13,734 nt of DNA from NCBI GenBank assembly GCA_022573485.1, contig JACZTW010000069.1:1-13734 (forward strand), given 5' to 3'. Under the pieces are notes generated by a model that saw only the letters and a program-made list of their open reading frames with translations, was not told the DNA's origin and did no database searches. Numbering within the stretch: the first letter of the stretch is position 1; each line of letters begins with the position of its first letter. Positions 1-5,428 of this stretch are shown here, piece after piece. The stretch comes from Planctomycetota bacterium (GTDB lineage: Bacteria > Planctomycetota > Phycisphaerae > UBA1845 > CAIVHJ01). The position numbers were made by a program, and so were the translations under genes.

Positions 1-2
1 GC

Positions 3-146
3 GCCGAGAAGCAAGCAATGGTGGCTGCTTTTGTGTTCGTATGCGTTGGCGGCATGTTCATTTTGATCTACGCGCTCAGCGACATTGCCTGCCGCAATCG
101 AATCGGGCAAATGCTGGCGCAGTCGGAAGCGCGGGAGGGCATATGA
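3..146 (+). CDS. C-terminal end of an unidentified membrane protein (5' truncated)
   Basis: Reading frame 3 is open from the left edge to a TGA at 144-146 and gives the last 47 residues of a protein whose start lies outside the window. The fragment has one hydrophobic segment (about residues 6-26, MVAAFVFVCVGGMFILIYAL) followed by a short polar tail with several Arg residues, as expected for the last transmembrane helix and cytoplasmic tail of an integral membrane protein. Its TGA overlaps the ATG of the next gene in an ATGA arrangement, which suggests that the two are co-translated and may form one complex. The fragment is too short to assign to a family. A transporter large subunit is one guess, based only on the small coupled membrane protein downstream. 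Confidence 0.6.
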   Translation, partial: AEKQAMVAAFVFVCVGGMFILIYALSDIACRNRIGQMLAQSEAREGI

Positions 147-334
147 GCGAGTTGTTCACGTTTTTGGCGCAGGCACCGGGCTTGAATGCGAGCGGCTGGT
201 TCATGCTCATCGGCTGCATCGGCTTGGTGTGCGCGCTGTGCGCGTTTTGCTTCTGGAAGATCATGACCGAACCGAAACCCTCCGAACACCATCACACCCC
301 GCTGGACATCGACACCCACGACATCGAGCAGTAG
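143..334 (+). CDS. Small single-pass membrane protein, translationally coupled to the gene upstream
   Basis: A 63-residue protein beginning MSELFTFLAQ. Its ATG overlaps the upstream stop (ATGA at 143-146), and GGGAGGG at 133-139 lies at a usable Shine-Dalgarno distance, so this start is better than the longer in-frame reading from 41. It has one strongly hydrophobic helix (about residues 18-41, rich in Cys, Leu and Val), then KIMTEPKP and a polar tail with three consecutive His and several Asp/Glu residues. The size, single helix and tight coupling resemble the small accessory subunits that sit next to secondary transporters such as sodium:solute or NSS symporters. That comparison is an inference from architecture, because no diagnostic motif was recognised. 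The histidine-acidic tail might bind metal, but nothing else supports this. Confidence 0.6.
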   Translation: MSELFTFLAQAPGLNASGWFMLIGCIGLVCALCAFCFWKIMTEPKPSEHHHTPLDIDTHDIEQ

Positions 335-357
335 TTCGGGCGCCCTATTGAACGAGC

Positions 358-376
358 CGCGGGCTTTGAGCCCGCG
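358..376. terminator. GC-rich hairpin after the small membrane protein gene (possible terminator)
   Basis: An 8-bp perfect stem (CGCGGGCT with AGCCCGCG) closes a 3-base loop, 24 bases after the stop codon at 334. No T-tract follows, so intrinsic termination is uncertain. The bases just before and inside the left arm (351-363) match 12 of 13 bases at 5317-5329 in front of bioY. This may therefore be a member of a dispersed palindrome family that sometimes serves as a transcript end. Confidence 0.4.
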
Positions 377-455
377 CGGACTTCGTGACGGAGCGACGTC
401 ACCGCCGCCCCGTTGAATCGCCAAGAGGCAAGCGAACGGAAGCGTCGCTCGACTG

Positions 456-474
456 GACTTCGTCGTTTAGCAGA
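456..474. repeat. 19-base dispersed repeat, copy 1
   Basis: The 19-mer GACTTCGTCGTTTAGCAGA occurs here and again, identically and in the same orientation, at 3500-3518. Two identical 19-mers are very unlikely by chance in 13.7 kb. Both copies are intergenic, and a CGCCGCCCCGT string lies close to each (404-414 before this copy, 3518-3528 overlapping the end of the other). The function is unknown. Confidence 0.7.
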
Positions 475-532
475 TGCGCTCGATCGTAATGCCGTAGATC
501 TCTGTGCTTGGAACACAAAGAGTGTCCCGCAC

Positions 533-635
533 GGACGACTGAAATCTCAGCCGTCCCTACGGGACTTTGTTGTTTACTTTCGATTGGAACCCAGCGATGA
601 ATCGCTGGGCTATTTTCAACTGTCCCTTCGGGACA
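533..635. repeat. Cluster of intergenic hairpins between convergent genes
   Basis: Four stem-loops follow one another. At 533-556, GGACG-A-CTGA pairs with TCAG-C-CGTCC around a 4-base loop. At 553-565, GTCCC pairs with GGGAC; this is mutually exclusive with the first. At 590-609, CCCAGCGAT pairs with ATCGCTGGG in a perfect 9-bp stem. At 621-635, TGTCCC pairs with GGGACA. The cluster lies 32 bases downstream (in plus coordinates) of where the leftward COG2403 gene ends, so it could act as its transcript end. The regular 'hairpin, short AT-richer linker, hairpin' pattern looks like a dispersed intergenic repeat and not like a simple terminator. Confidence 0.6.
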
Positions 636-666
636 GAGCGCATGCGTCTCTTCAGACCAACCAGAT

Positions 667-1998
667 CTACGCGCCCTTCACTGCCTTCGCGATCGCATCG
701 GGCAGCAGGGATTTGTCCAGTTCGTCGAGTTCGTAGAGCACGCGGGTGGCGGGCTTGTTGATTTTGAGGATTCGGCCGAGGTCGATCGGCGTGGCCACCA
801 GCACCAAATCGCACGGCGTGGCGTCAATCGTCGCCTCCAGTTCCGCCACCTGCGTGTCGCTGTAACCCATCGCCGGCAGGACATTCGTCACATGGCGGTA
901 CTTCTCGAACGTCGCCTTGATGGACCCCTGCGCGAACGGCCGAGGATCGACGATCTCGGCAGCCCCGAACTGGCGGGCGGCTACGTGGCCCGCGCCGTAG
1001 GGCATTTCGCCGTGCGTCAGCGTCGGCCCGTCTTCGATGACCAGCACGCGCTTGCCCTTAACGCCATCGGAGTCGGCTACGCTGACTGGCGAATTGGCCT
1101 GCACCACGGTCGCGTTCGGGTTCGCCGTCTTGATGTTGGCCAGCACGGTCTGGACGTTCTTTGGATCGGCTGTCCCGACCTTGTTGACCACGATCACGTC
1201 GGCCATCCGCAGGTTGGTCTCGCCGGGATAGTAACGCAACTCATGCCCCGGCCGATGCGGATCGGCCACCGTGATGTGCAGGTTCGGTTTGTAAAACGGC
1301 GTGTCGTTGTTCCCGCCGTCCCACAGGATGACATCGGCCTCTTTTTCGGCTTGGCGCAGAATCTCTTCGTAGTCGATGCCGGCGAACACAATGCTGCCCG
1401 CGCGGATGTGCGGTTCGTATTCCTCACGCTCCTCGATGGTGCATTCGTGTTTGTCCATGTCTTCGAGCGTGGCGAAGCGCTGGCAAATTTGCTTGGTCAA
1501 ATCGCCGTAGGGCATGGGGTGCCGGATGACGGCCACCTTCTTGCCCAGGTCTTTCAAAATCTGCGACACGCGCCGCGAAGTCTGGCTCTTGCCGCAACCC
1601 GTACGTACAGCGCAGACTGCGATCACCGGCTTGTTGCTCGGGATCATGGTGTGTTCGGGGCTGAGCAGGCAAAAGTCAGCTCCGGCGGCATTGACGCGCG
1701 CTCCCTGGTGCATGACGAACTCGTGCGGCAAGTCGGAATAGGCCAGCGTGACTACATCGACGTTGTGCTCTTTGATCAGCCGCTCGAGATCGTCTTCCGG
1801 GTGAATTTGGATGCCGTCGGGATATCGCGGACCCGAAAGTTCGGGCGGATAAACCCGGCCTTCGATATTGGGAATCTGCGTGGCGGTAAAGCAGACCACC
1901 TCGACGTCGTCTCGGTTTTTCCAATAGACGTTGAAATCGTGAAAGTCGCGCCCGGCGGCGCCCATGATGAGAACGTGTGTCTTGTCTGAAACGGACAT
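667..1998 (-). CDS. COG2403 predicted GTPase / cyclic 2,3-diphosphoglycerate synthetase-like protein
   Basis: A 443-residue soluble protein. The N-terminus has a Rossmann-like start (VLIMGAAGRDFHDFN, residues 9-23). A P-loop-like segment, VRTGCGKSQTSRR, follows at about 131-143; the GKS is intact but the first Gly of GxxxxGKS is replaced by Val. WDGGNND (226-232) resembles a Walker B region, and VVNKVG (270-275) resembles a G4 NKxD motif whose last residue is Gly. Length and order match COG2403, the family that includes the archaeal cyclic 2,3-diphosphoglycerate synthetase. The bacterial members are mostly uncharacterised, and a cDPG product is not established here. The ATG at 1996-1998 is preceded on the minus strand by GGAGGTG about ten bases upstream, which fixes the start. 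The gene stands alone. Confidence 0.85.
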   Translation of the reverse strand: MSVSDKTHVLIMGAAGRDFHDFNVYWKNRDDVEVVCFTATQIPNIEGRVYPPELSGPRYPDGIQIHPEDDLERLIKEHNVDVVTLAYSDLPHEFVMHQGARVNAAGADFCLLSPEHTMIPSNKPVIAVCAVRTGCGKSQTSRRVSQILKDLGKKVAVIRHPMPYGDLTKQICQRFATLEDMDKHECTIEEREEYEPHIRAGSIVFAGIDYEEILRQAEKEADVILWDGGNNDTPFYKPNLHITVADPHRPGHELRYYPGETNLRMADVIVVNKVGTADPKNVQTVLANIKTANPNATVVQANSPVSVADSDGVKGKRVLVIEDGPTLTHGEMPYGAGHVAARQFGAAEIVDPRPFAQGSIKATFEKYRHVTNVLPAMGYSDTQVAELEATIDATPCDLVLVATPIDLGRILKINKPATRVLYELDELDKSLLPDAIAKAVKGA

Positions 1999-2412
1999 CG
2001 TTGTGTGTCACCTCCGAAATCGGTCGTTGCAAATGAAATCTCGCCAGTCGATACGCCGATCCGCGGAGCTAGCTGAGTTGGGCGCCACGCTGTTGGTGGT
2101 CTTCTCGAGGCACTATCGAATTCATCGTCGTTCGCCTGTACATAAATGCTTTCCAGTACCAATGGAGTGACGGATGGAGTGTACGAAACTCCGGCGATCC
2201 CATCAAGCGAATACTGCGCCTGGTAGGCCGGTTGGCAGGAGTGCCAACGCGTGCGGCACGGCGGTTGGCGGCGCAGCGACCATACAATACGCCATTAGGA
2301 TCAATGCACGTTTATCGGATGCTGCTTGCGGACCCGCCTCGGCGGCGACCCTGAAGGGCTCGGCTCAAGGACGTCCAAGGCTGGGTTTGGCGCTGCACTA
2401 AACACGTACGGC
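1999..2412. other. Gene-free stretch of 414 bases upstream of the COG2403 gene
   Basis: It lies upstream of the leftward COG2403 gene and downstream of the leftward permease gene, so it should hold the promoter of the former. I see no near-consensus promoter on the minus strand. Visible structure consists of a direct repeat of ATGGAGTG (2162-2169 and 2174-2181), a 7-bp perfect stem at 2231-2248 (GTTGGCA/TGCCAAC), and a small GGCC-TAAA-GGCC hairpin at 2410-2421 that contains the permease stop codon. A 75-codon plus-strand frame at 2174-2401 has Arg/Ala-rich composition and is not credible as a gene. Confidence 0.6.
2231..2248. repeat. 7-bp perfect inverted repeat
   Basis: GTTGGCA at 2231-2237 and TGCCAAC at 2242-2248 flank the loop GGAG. 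It lies in the intergenic region between two leftward genes, about 240 bases upstream of the COG2403 start and 160 bases beyond the permease stop. It could be an operator or a hairpin; no T-tract follows on either strand. Confidence 0.35.
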
Positions 2413-3411
2413 CTAAAGGCCACGGCTCAGGACTTCAAGAGTGGCGCGAGGACCGAATCGCCGAATGCAGACGATCACCACGCCGATCATCGAGAGCGTG
2501 ATCGCCAACATCTTGCGTCGCGTGAGTTGCTCTTTCAGGAAAATCGCAGCCAAGAGGATCGCGATGATCGACGAAGTCTGGTTCAGCACGGCGGCTTTAC
2601 CGGCCTGGGCGTACTTGAACCCCGCGATCCACAGGATCATGCTCACGTAGGCGCCCAGGACCGAAGCCGGCAGGGCGAACTTCCAGGCCGCACTGGGCCG
2701 AAAGGCAGCGACCAGCGCCCGGCGGCGTGTGAGCCAGCCCCAGCCCAGCAGCGGCAGCGTGCCCGCGATCATGCGCAACATCGTTGCCCAAATGAGCGGG
2801 AAGCCTTCACTCTTCGGTTGGCCCGCCACCTCGACGCCGGACAGGACCGGCTTGGCCATCACGATGGCGCCGGCCATCAAGGCCATCGCACTTCCACCGA
2901 CGAGGATGCCTTTCACGAGTTGCCGCCGCGTGCGGTCGGGCGGCACTTGGTGCCGTGTCGAGATGGCCACCCCCGAGAGCACGAACGTCGCACCGATATA
3001 GTCCGAGATGGTCAGGCGCTCCTGAAGCAGCAGCCACGCAAACAGAATCACCAGCGGGCTGTAGAGACAATCGACGATCGACTGGATGCCCACGCCGACT
3101 TGATTCAAGGCATAGAAGAACAAAGTGTCCGCGACGGCGATGCCGATGAACCCGCTCAGCAGGAGGATGAGAACCTCTCTACCTGTATGACCTCGAAGCT
3201 CAGCGACGGGCGCGCCCGCCACCCCCAGCGTGATGATCAGCAAAGTCAAACCCACGACGTTCTTGAAGGCATTGAGCGCCAGCGGCGGAATCGTCTCGCC
3301 GCTACGTTTGAACAGCACCATCGACGACGCCCACGTCACCGCCGTCAGCAAGGCGCACAGTTGTCCGATGCCCGCGTCGCTCATGCCCCAAAGTGTACCC
3401 GCATCGCTCAT
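2413..3411 (-). CDS. EamA / DMT-superfamily permease
   Basis: A 332-residue inner-membrane protein with about ten hydrophobic segments in two homologous halves, the normal layout of the 10-TM drug/metabolite transporters. The first half has LCALLTAVTWASSMVLFKRSG near the N-terminus and an 'ADTLFFYALNQVG' stretch. The second half has 'SMILWIAGFKYAQAGKAAVLNQTSSIIAILLAAIFLKEQLTRRKMLAI', which is typical of the EamA repeat, where an Ala/Gly-rich helix is followed by a charged 'KEQLT' turn. The family exports or imports small metabolites, and the substrate cannot be read from sequence. The start is ambiguous: ATG at 3411 and ATG at 3384 each begin with MSDAG. Neither has a convincing Shine-Dalgarno sequence, and a promoter at 3419-3447 would place transcription start almost on the first ATG. 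Confidence 0.9.
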   Translation of the reverse strand: MSDAGTLWGMSDAGIGQLCALLTAVTWASSMVLFKRSGETIPPLALNAFKNVVGLTLLIITLGVAGAPVAELRGHTGREVLILLLSGFIGIAVADTLFFYALNQVGVGIQSIVDCLYSPLVILFAWLLLQERLTISDYIGATFVLSGVAISTRHQVPPDRTRRQLVKGILVGGSAMALMAGAIVMAKPVLSGVEVAGQPKSEGFPLIWATMLRMIAGTLPLLGWGWLTRRRALVAAFRPSAAWKFALPASVLGAYVSMILWIAGFKYAQAGKAAVLNQTSSIIAILLAAIFLKEQLTRRKMLAITLSMIGVVIVCIRRFGPRATLEVLSRGL

Positions 3412-3418
3412 GCCTCAG

Positions 3419-3447
3419 CTTGTATCGGCAGCGGCGTTGCGGAGCAA
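3419..3447 (-). promoter_or_regulatory. Candidate promoter of the EamA permease gene
   Basis: On the minus strand, TTGCTC (3442-3447) and TACAAG (3419-3424) are separated by 17 bases. The -10 box ends seven bases before the ATG at 3411, so transcription would start at or next to that codon. This makes the first ATG leaderless, or gives the second ATG (3384) a leader of about 27 bases. The -10 resembles the TACAAT boxes at other promoters in this window. Confidence 0.45.
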
Positions 3448-3467
3448 ATCCAGCGCCACGGTCGCCA

Positions 3468-3489
3468 AACGGCAGGCCAACGGCAGGCC
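3468..3489. repeat. Tandem duplication of an 11-base unit
   Basis: AACGGCAGGCC occurs twice in direct succession (3468-3478 and 3479-3489), upstream of the EamA permease and next to the 19-base dispersed repeat. It looks like a simple replication-slippage duplication in non-coding DNA. Confidence 0.7.
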
Positions 3490-3499
3490 GCTCCGATTT

Positions 3500-3518
3500 G
3501 ACTTCGTCGTTTAGCAGA
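3500..3518. repeat. 19-base dispersed repeat, copy 2
   Basis: Identical to 456-474 and in the same orientation. It lies in the divergent intergenic region between the leftward EamA permease and the rightward zinc-ribbon membrane protein. Confidence 0.7.
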
Positions 3519-3739
3519 CGCCGCCCCGTCGATCGTTACTGAAGAATTCAGCGGGCCACTCCGGCGGGGTTTGGGATTCGGGTACAATACTCTGGCGAGG
3601 AGTCGCGTTCGGAGGGCCGCAAACCGGTTGGGACGCCGAAGCTGACTGCTCAGCGCTCCCGGCCGCATGCGGCCGGCTATATAGAGAGAAGTCGCCGGGC
3701 GACCTTGCTGCTTACGACTTACTGCTTGCTGCTGTTCTC
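3519..3739. other. Rest of the 328-base divergent intergenic region (3412-3739)
   Basis: No gene is seen. It holds a TACAAT box with poor upstream -35 sequence in the segment GGGTACAATACT near 3581-3592. It also has an 18-base perfect palindrome at 3659-3676 (CCGGCCGCATGCGGCCGG) and a run of CTGCTT/CTTGCTGC repeats just before the start of the next gene. The TACAAT box could drive the zinc-ribbon membrane protein with a long leader, in which the palindrome would form a hairpin. Confidence 0.4.
3659..3676. repeat. 18-base perfect palindrome
   Basis: CCGGCCGCATGCGGCCGG reads identically on both strands. It lies 64 bases before the start of the zinc-ribbon membrane protein and, if transcribed, would form a strong hairpin. 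No T-tract follows, so it is not an obvious terminator; a protein-binding site is the alternative. Confidence 0.6.
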
Positions 3740-4312
3740 ATGATTCGCAAGACCCTGACAATCCTCTCCCTCATCGGCCTGCTGTTCCTCAGCGTTGTAG
3801 TGTCGGGCGAACTGCAATTCGTAATCTTGGTCCCAGTCCTGTTGTTCCTGCTTGCATGGGCCGTCTCGCTTGCCTCGGAGGAGAGGCGTAGGACTAACAG
3901 CTCATTCCCACAGTCACTCAAACTGGGAGCCAGCGTTGGCCTCGCCTGCGGAGCTGGCGTCACGCTGTTCTCTCTCTCGTGTTTGTTCGGCGCCGTTCTT
4001 TCTTATCCAGCCATTTTATTGATATGTTATGTTCTTGGGATCGAACAAAATGACGTTTATGGCGTTGATGATCCTAATCTTGGACTTCTAGCGGTGGGCA
4101 ACCTCTTGGTTTATGGTGTGGGTGGTACTGCTATCTCTACTGCATTTGTTCCCCTTCACAACCGCCGTCGCAGACGTAAGAAACTCGGGCTGTGCTTGGA
4201 ATGCGGCTACGATTTGCGCGGATCAGAGGAGCGCTGTCCGGAGTGTGGGAGCGCGTTTGAGAGTTCGGGAATTGAGGAGTTGCGGAGTTCAATGAGTGAT
4301 GCTGACGGTTGA
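3740..4312 (+). CDS. Multi-pass membrane protein with C-terminal zinc ribbon
   Basis: A 190-residue protein with about four to five hydrophobic segments: roughly 5-22, 26-46, 62-85, 87-105 and 113-137. A basic linker of Arg/Lys (142-148) and a CxxC-x10-CxxC zinc ribbon (Cys152, 155, 166, 169) follow, in the context CLECGYDLRGS...CPECG. The ribbon should lie in the cytoplasm, following the positive-inside rule for the Arg-rich linker. This terminal ribbon fused to diverse membrane segments is frequent in Planctomycetota proteins of unknown function. The middle of the gene (about 4000-4130) is clearly more AT-rich than its neighbours, which may reflect transfer or weak selection. No good Shine-Dalgarno precedes the ATG at 3740. 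The function is not known. Confidence 0.75.
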   Translation: MIRKTLTILSLIGLLFLSVVVSGELQFVILVPVLLFLLAWAVSLASEERRRTNSSFPQSLKLGASVGLACGAGVTLFSLSCLFGAVLSYPAILLICYVLGIEQNDVYGVDDPNLGLLAVGNLLVYGVGGTAISTAFVPLHNRRRRRKKLGLCLECGYDLRGSEERCPECGSAFESSGIEELRSSMSDADG

Positions 4313-4332
4313 CCGCTCCCTGCCGCACCCTC

Positions 4333-4361
4333 TTGTGAATCTATACTTCGCAGCCTACAAT
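4333..4361 (+). promoter_or_regulatory. Near-consensus promoter placing transcription start at the next gene's start codon
   Basis: TTGTGA (4333-4338) and TACAAT (4356-4361) are separated by exactly 17 bases. The expected transcription start, about seven bases after the -10 box, is near 4368. This is two bases before the TTG at 4370 that starts the next reading frame, so the mRNA would be essentially leaderless. Confidence 0.65.
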
Positions 4362-4369
4362 GGAGCAAC

Positions 4370-4825
4370 TTGCGAACCGGCGAAATCGAGAAGCAATTGC
4401 GACAACGACCGTTCGTGCCTTTTCGGCTGTGCATGTCCGACGGCGCGTCGCTGGAAGTCCGGCATCCCGAGATGATGCTGATATCCCGCACCATCCTCGC
4501 CGTGGCGACCTTCAATGCTCGGGCCAAGAAGCCGGAGACGATCGTCTTTTGTGATCCTGTCCATATCATCTGCTTGGAACCGCTTCCCATACGGCAAGGC
4601 GCGTGTTCGGCACCGCTCAAAACGCTGAACTATGCCGGTCTTCGCCTCCGGGCCTTCAGGTCACCATTGGCGACCGCCAGAGATGGGCGGAATAGGGGGT
4701 TTGCAAAGGGGGCGGAGGTCGCTACAATGCTTAATTCACCTTGGCAGGGCAGACAAGCCGCCAGTGGCACTCCGCTCGTGGGATCGGGAGCGCTCCGTTG
4801 GGCGTTCGCGCAGGCTGATCCTTGA
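4370..4825 (+). CDS. Short planctomycete-type hypothetical protein with an unusual C-terminal extension
   Basis: The frame opens with TTG at 4370 (read as Met) and encodes 151 residues. Residues 1 to about 78 look like a small family I recognise from planctomycetes: 'EIEKQLRQRPFVPFRLCMSDG.SLEVRHPE', then a hydrophobic beta-strand-like segment and 'VHIICLEPLP'. These are normally stand-alone proteins of about 80-100 residues with no known function. There is no in-frame ATG before the conserved N-terminus, so TTG is the likely start; GGAG lies four bases upstream but is probably not needed if the mRNA is leaderless. From about residue 79 the frame continues as low-conservation Arg/Gly/Ala-rich sequence across the rpsL promoter. 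This suggests that the native stop was lost by a frameshift or mutation near 4600-4630. Confidence 0.55.
   Translation: MRTGEIEKQLRQRPFVPFRLCMSDGASLEVRHPEMMLISRTILAVATFNARAKKPETIVFCDPVHIICLEPLPIRQGACSAPLKTLNYAGLRLRAFRSPLATARDGRNRGFAKGAEVATMLNSPWQGRQAASGTPLVGSGALRWAFAQADP
4701..4728 (+). promoter_or_regulatory. rpsL promoter
   Basis: TTGCAA (4701-4706) and TACAAT (4723-4728) are separated by 16 bases, close to the housekeeping sigma consensus. Transcription would start near 4735, giving rpsL a leader of about 157 bases. That leader contains the palindromic element at 4805-4858. The promoter lies inside the dubious 3' part of the preceding reading frame. Confidence 0.75.
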
Positions 4826-4858
4826 CACCTGTGTGTCAAGGACTGCGGCTCCTTGTCT
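4805..4858 (+). repeat. Dispersed palindromic element in the rpsL leader (copy 1)
   Basis: Conserved outer blocks TTCGCGCAGGCTG (4805-4817) and CTGCGGCTCCTTGTCT (4843-4858) recur exactly at 10187-10199 and 10234-10249, but the DNA between them differs. Here the core is a perfect 9-bp hairpin (CCTTGACAC/GTGTCAAGG, 4820-4841), and CGCAG/CTGCG of the outer blocks can pair as well. In the predicted rpsL mRNA it would form a stem-loop ending about 33 bases before the start codon. It is either a mobile intergenic repeat or a leader structure taken over for regulation. Confidence 0.7.
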
Positions 4859-4891
4859 TGCGGGGCCGCGATTGAGTTTTGAGGAGATTCG

Positions 4892-5281
4892 ATGCCGACT
4901 GTCAATCAATTGGTTCGCAAGGGCCGACGTAAGGTCATCAAGAAGAGTAAGGTGCGCGACATCGAGGGCTGCCCGCAGAAGCGCGGCGTGTGCCTGATCG
5001 TCAAGACCCAGACACCCAAGAAGCCGAACTCCGCGCTGCGCAAAGTCGCCCGTGTGCGGCTGACCAACGGCAAGGAAGTGACCACCTACATCGGCGGCAT
5101 CGATCACAACCTGCAAGAGCACTCCATCGTGCTGATTCGCGGCGGCAGAGTGAAAGACCTGCCGGGCGTGCGCTATCACGTGATTCGCGGCACGCTGGAC
5201 TGCGCTGCCGTCGAAGGTGACAAGGAAAACCGCCCGCGCAACCGAGGCCGATCCAAGTACGGCGTGAAGCGACGCAAGTAA
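4892..5281 (+). CDS. rpsL: Small-subunit ribosomal protein S12
   Basis: The 129 residues align over their whole length with bacterial S12 (about 124 residues): PTVNQLVRKGR at the N-terminus, ACPQKRGVC-like GCPQKRGVCL at 27-35, TPKKPNSALRKVARVRLTNG at 41-60 and GHNLQEHS-like HNLQEHS. Then come the invariant RGGRVKDLPGVRYH and a terminal RSKYGVKRRK. S12 sits at the decoding centre of the 30S subunit. The lysines of TPKKPNS, where streptomycin-resistance substitutions occur, have the wild-type form. The few extra residues are in the basic stretch before RSKYG. GAGGAG lies about seven bases before the ATG. Its usual partner rpsG does not follow directly: bioY intervenes. Confidence 0.98.
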   Translation: MPTVNQLVRKGRRKVIKKSKVRDIEGCPQKRGVCLIVKTQTPKKPNSALRKVARVRLTNGKEVTTYIGGIDHNLQEHSIVLIRGGRVKDLPGVRYHVIRGTLDCAAVEGDKENRPRNRGRSKYGVKRRK

Positions 5282-5316
5282 CGAAGCATCACGACGCGAC
5301 GCCACTGACAAAAAAC

Positions 5317-5416
5317 AACGAGCCGTGGGCGGAACCAGTCCCGACTTGTCGGGAGCCCACGCGGATCCACCGGCGAGGAGAACGCCACCCGCGTAAGCTA
5401 AAGCGTACGGCTCGTT
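5317..5416 (+). other. Multi-helix structured region immediately upstream of bioY
   Basis: A perfect 10-bp outer helix (AACGAGCCGT, 5317-5326, with ACGGCTCGTT, 5407-5416) encloses several nested hairpins. The first is GTGGGC/GCCCAC (5325-5330/5355-5360) with CCCGAC-TT-GTCGGG (5340-5353) on top. The second is CGCGG/CCGCG (5360-5364/5389-5393) containing GGCG/CGCC. The third is a small hairpin at 5393-5408 (GTA-A-GC, loop TAAA, GC-G-TAC). The right arm ends 12 bases before the bioY ATG. This could be a cis-regulatory RNA or a compound dispersed palindrome; part of the left arm recurs at 351-363. It matches no riboswitch class that I recognise. It may also serve as the rpsL transcript end, although no T-tract is present. 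Confidence 0.5.
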
Positions 5417-5428
5417 CGAGTTGACGAA

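Larger units (their letters stand above)
335..666. other. Gene-free stretch of 332 bases holding several hairpins
   Basis: No credible gene is seen; the open frames here are short and low-complexity. The stretch lies between the end of a rightward gene and the end of a leftward gene, so it is a convergent intergenic region. It contains an 8-bp-stem hairpin just after the small membrane protein gene, one copy of a 19-base dispersed repeat (456-474), and a cluster of four potential hairpins between 533 and 635. These are listed separately. Confidence 0.7.

Noticed and set aside
335..666. CRISPR-like array of hairpins
   Set aside because: The hairpins differ from one another in sequence and spacing, and there are no identical direct repeats with unique spacers.
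892..1989. Long plus-strand open frame (365 codons) opposite the COG2403 gene
   Set aside because: It is the antisense shadow of a gene with clear motifs and a good ribosome-binding site; its own translation is Val/Arg/His-rich with no recognisable family.
2174..2401. 75-codon plus-strand frame with GGAG eight bases upstream of its ATG
   Set aside because: Composition is like translated non-coding GC-rich DNA and no conserved pattern is visible; kept as non-coding.
2326..3501. Long plus-strand open frame (391 codons) opposite the EamA permease
   Set aside because: Arg/Gln/His-rich low-complexity translation without domains, exactly antisense to a convincing 10-TM permease.
4360..4554. ATG at 4360 as start of a 64-codon gene
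   Set aside because: It overlaps the -10 box of the promoter and its frame has no conserved sequence; the recognised N-terminus is in the frame of TTG 4370.
5317..5416. Possible tRNA or known riboswitch in front of bioY
   Set aside because: No cloverleaf, anticodon loop or T-loop can be drawn, and none of the conserved cores of riboswitch classes I know (TPP, cobalamin, SAM, glycine, c-di-GMP, ZTP, guanidine) is present. Only an unassigned structure is claimed.
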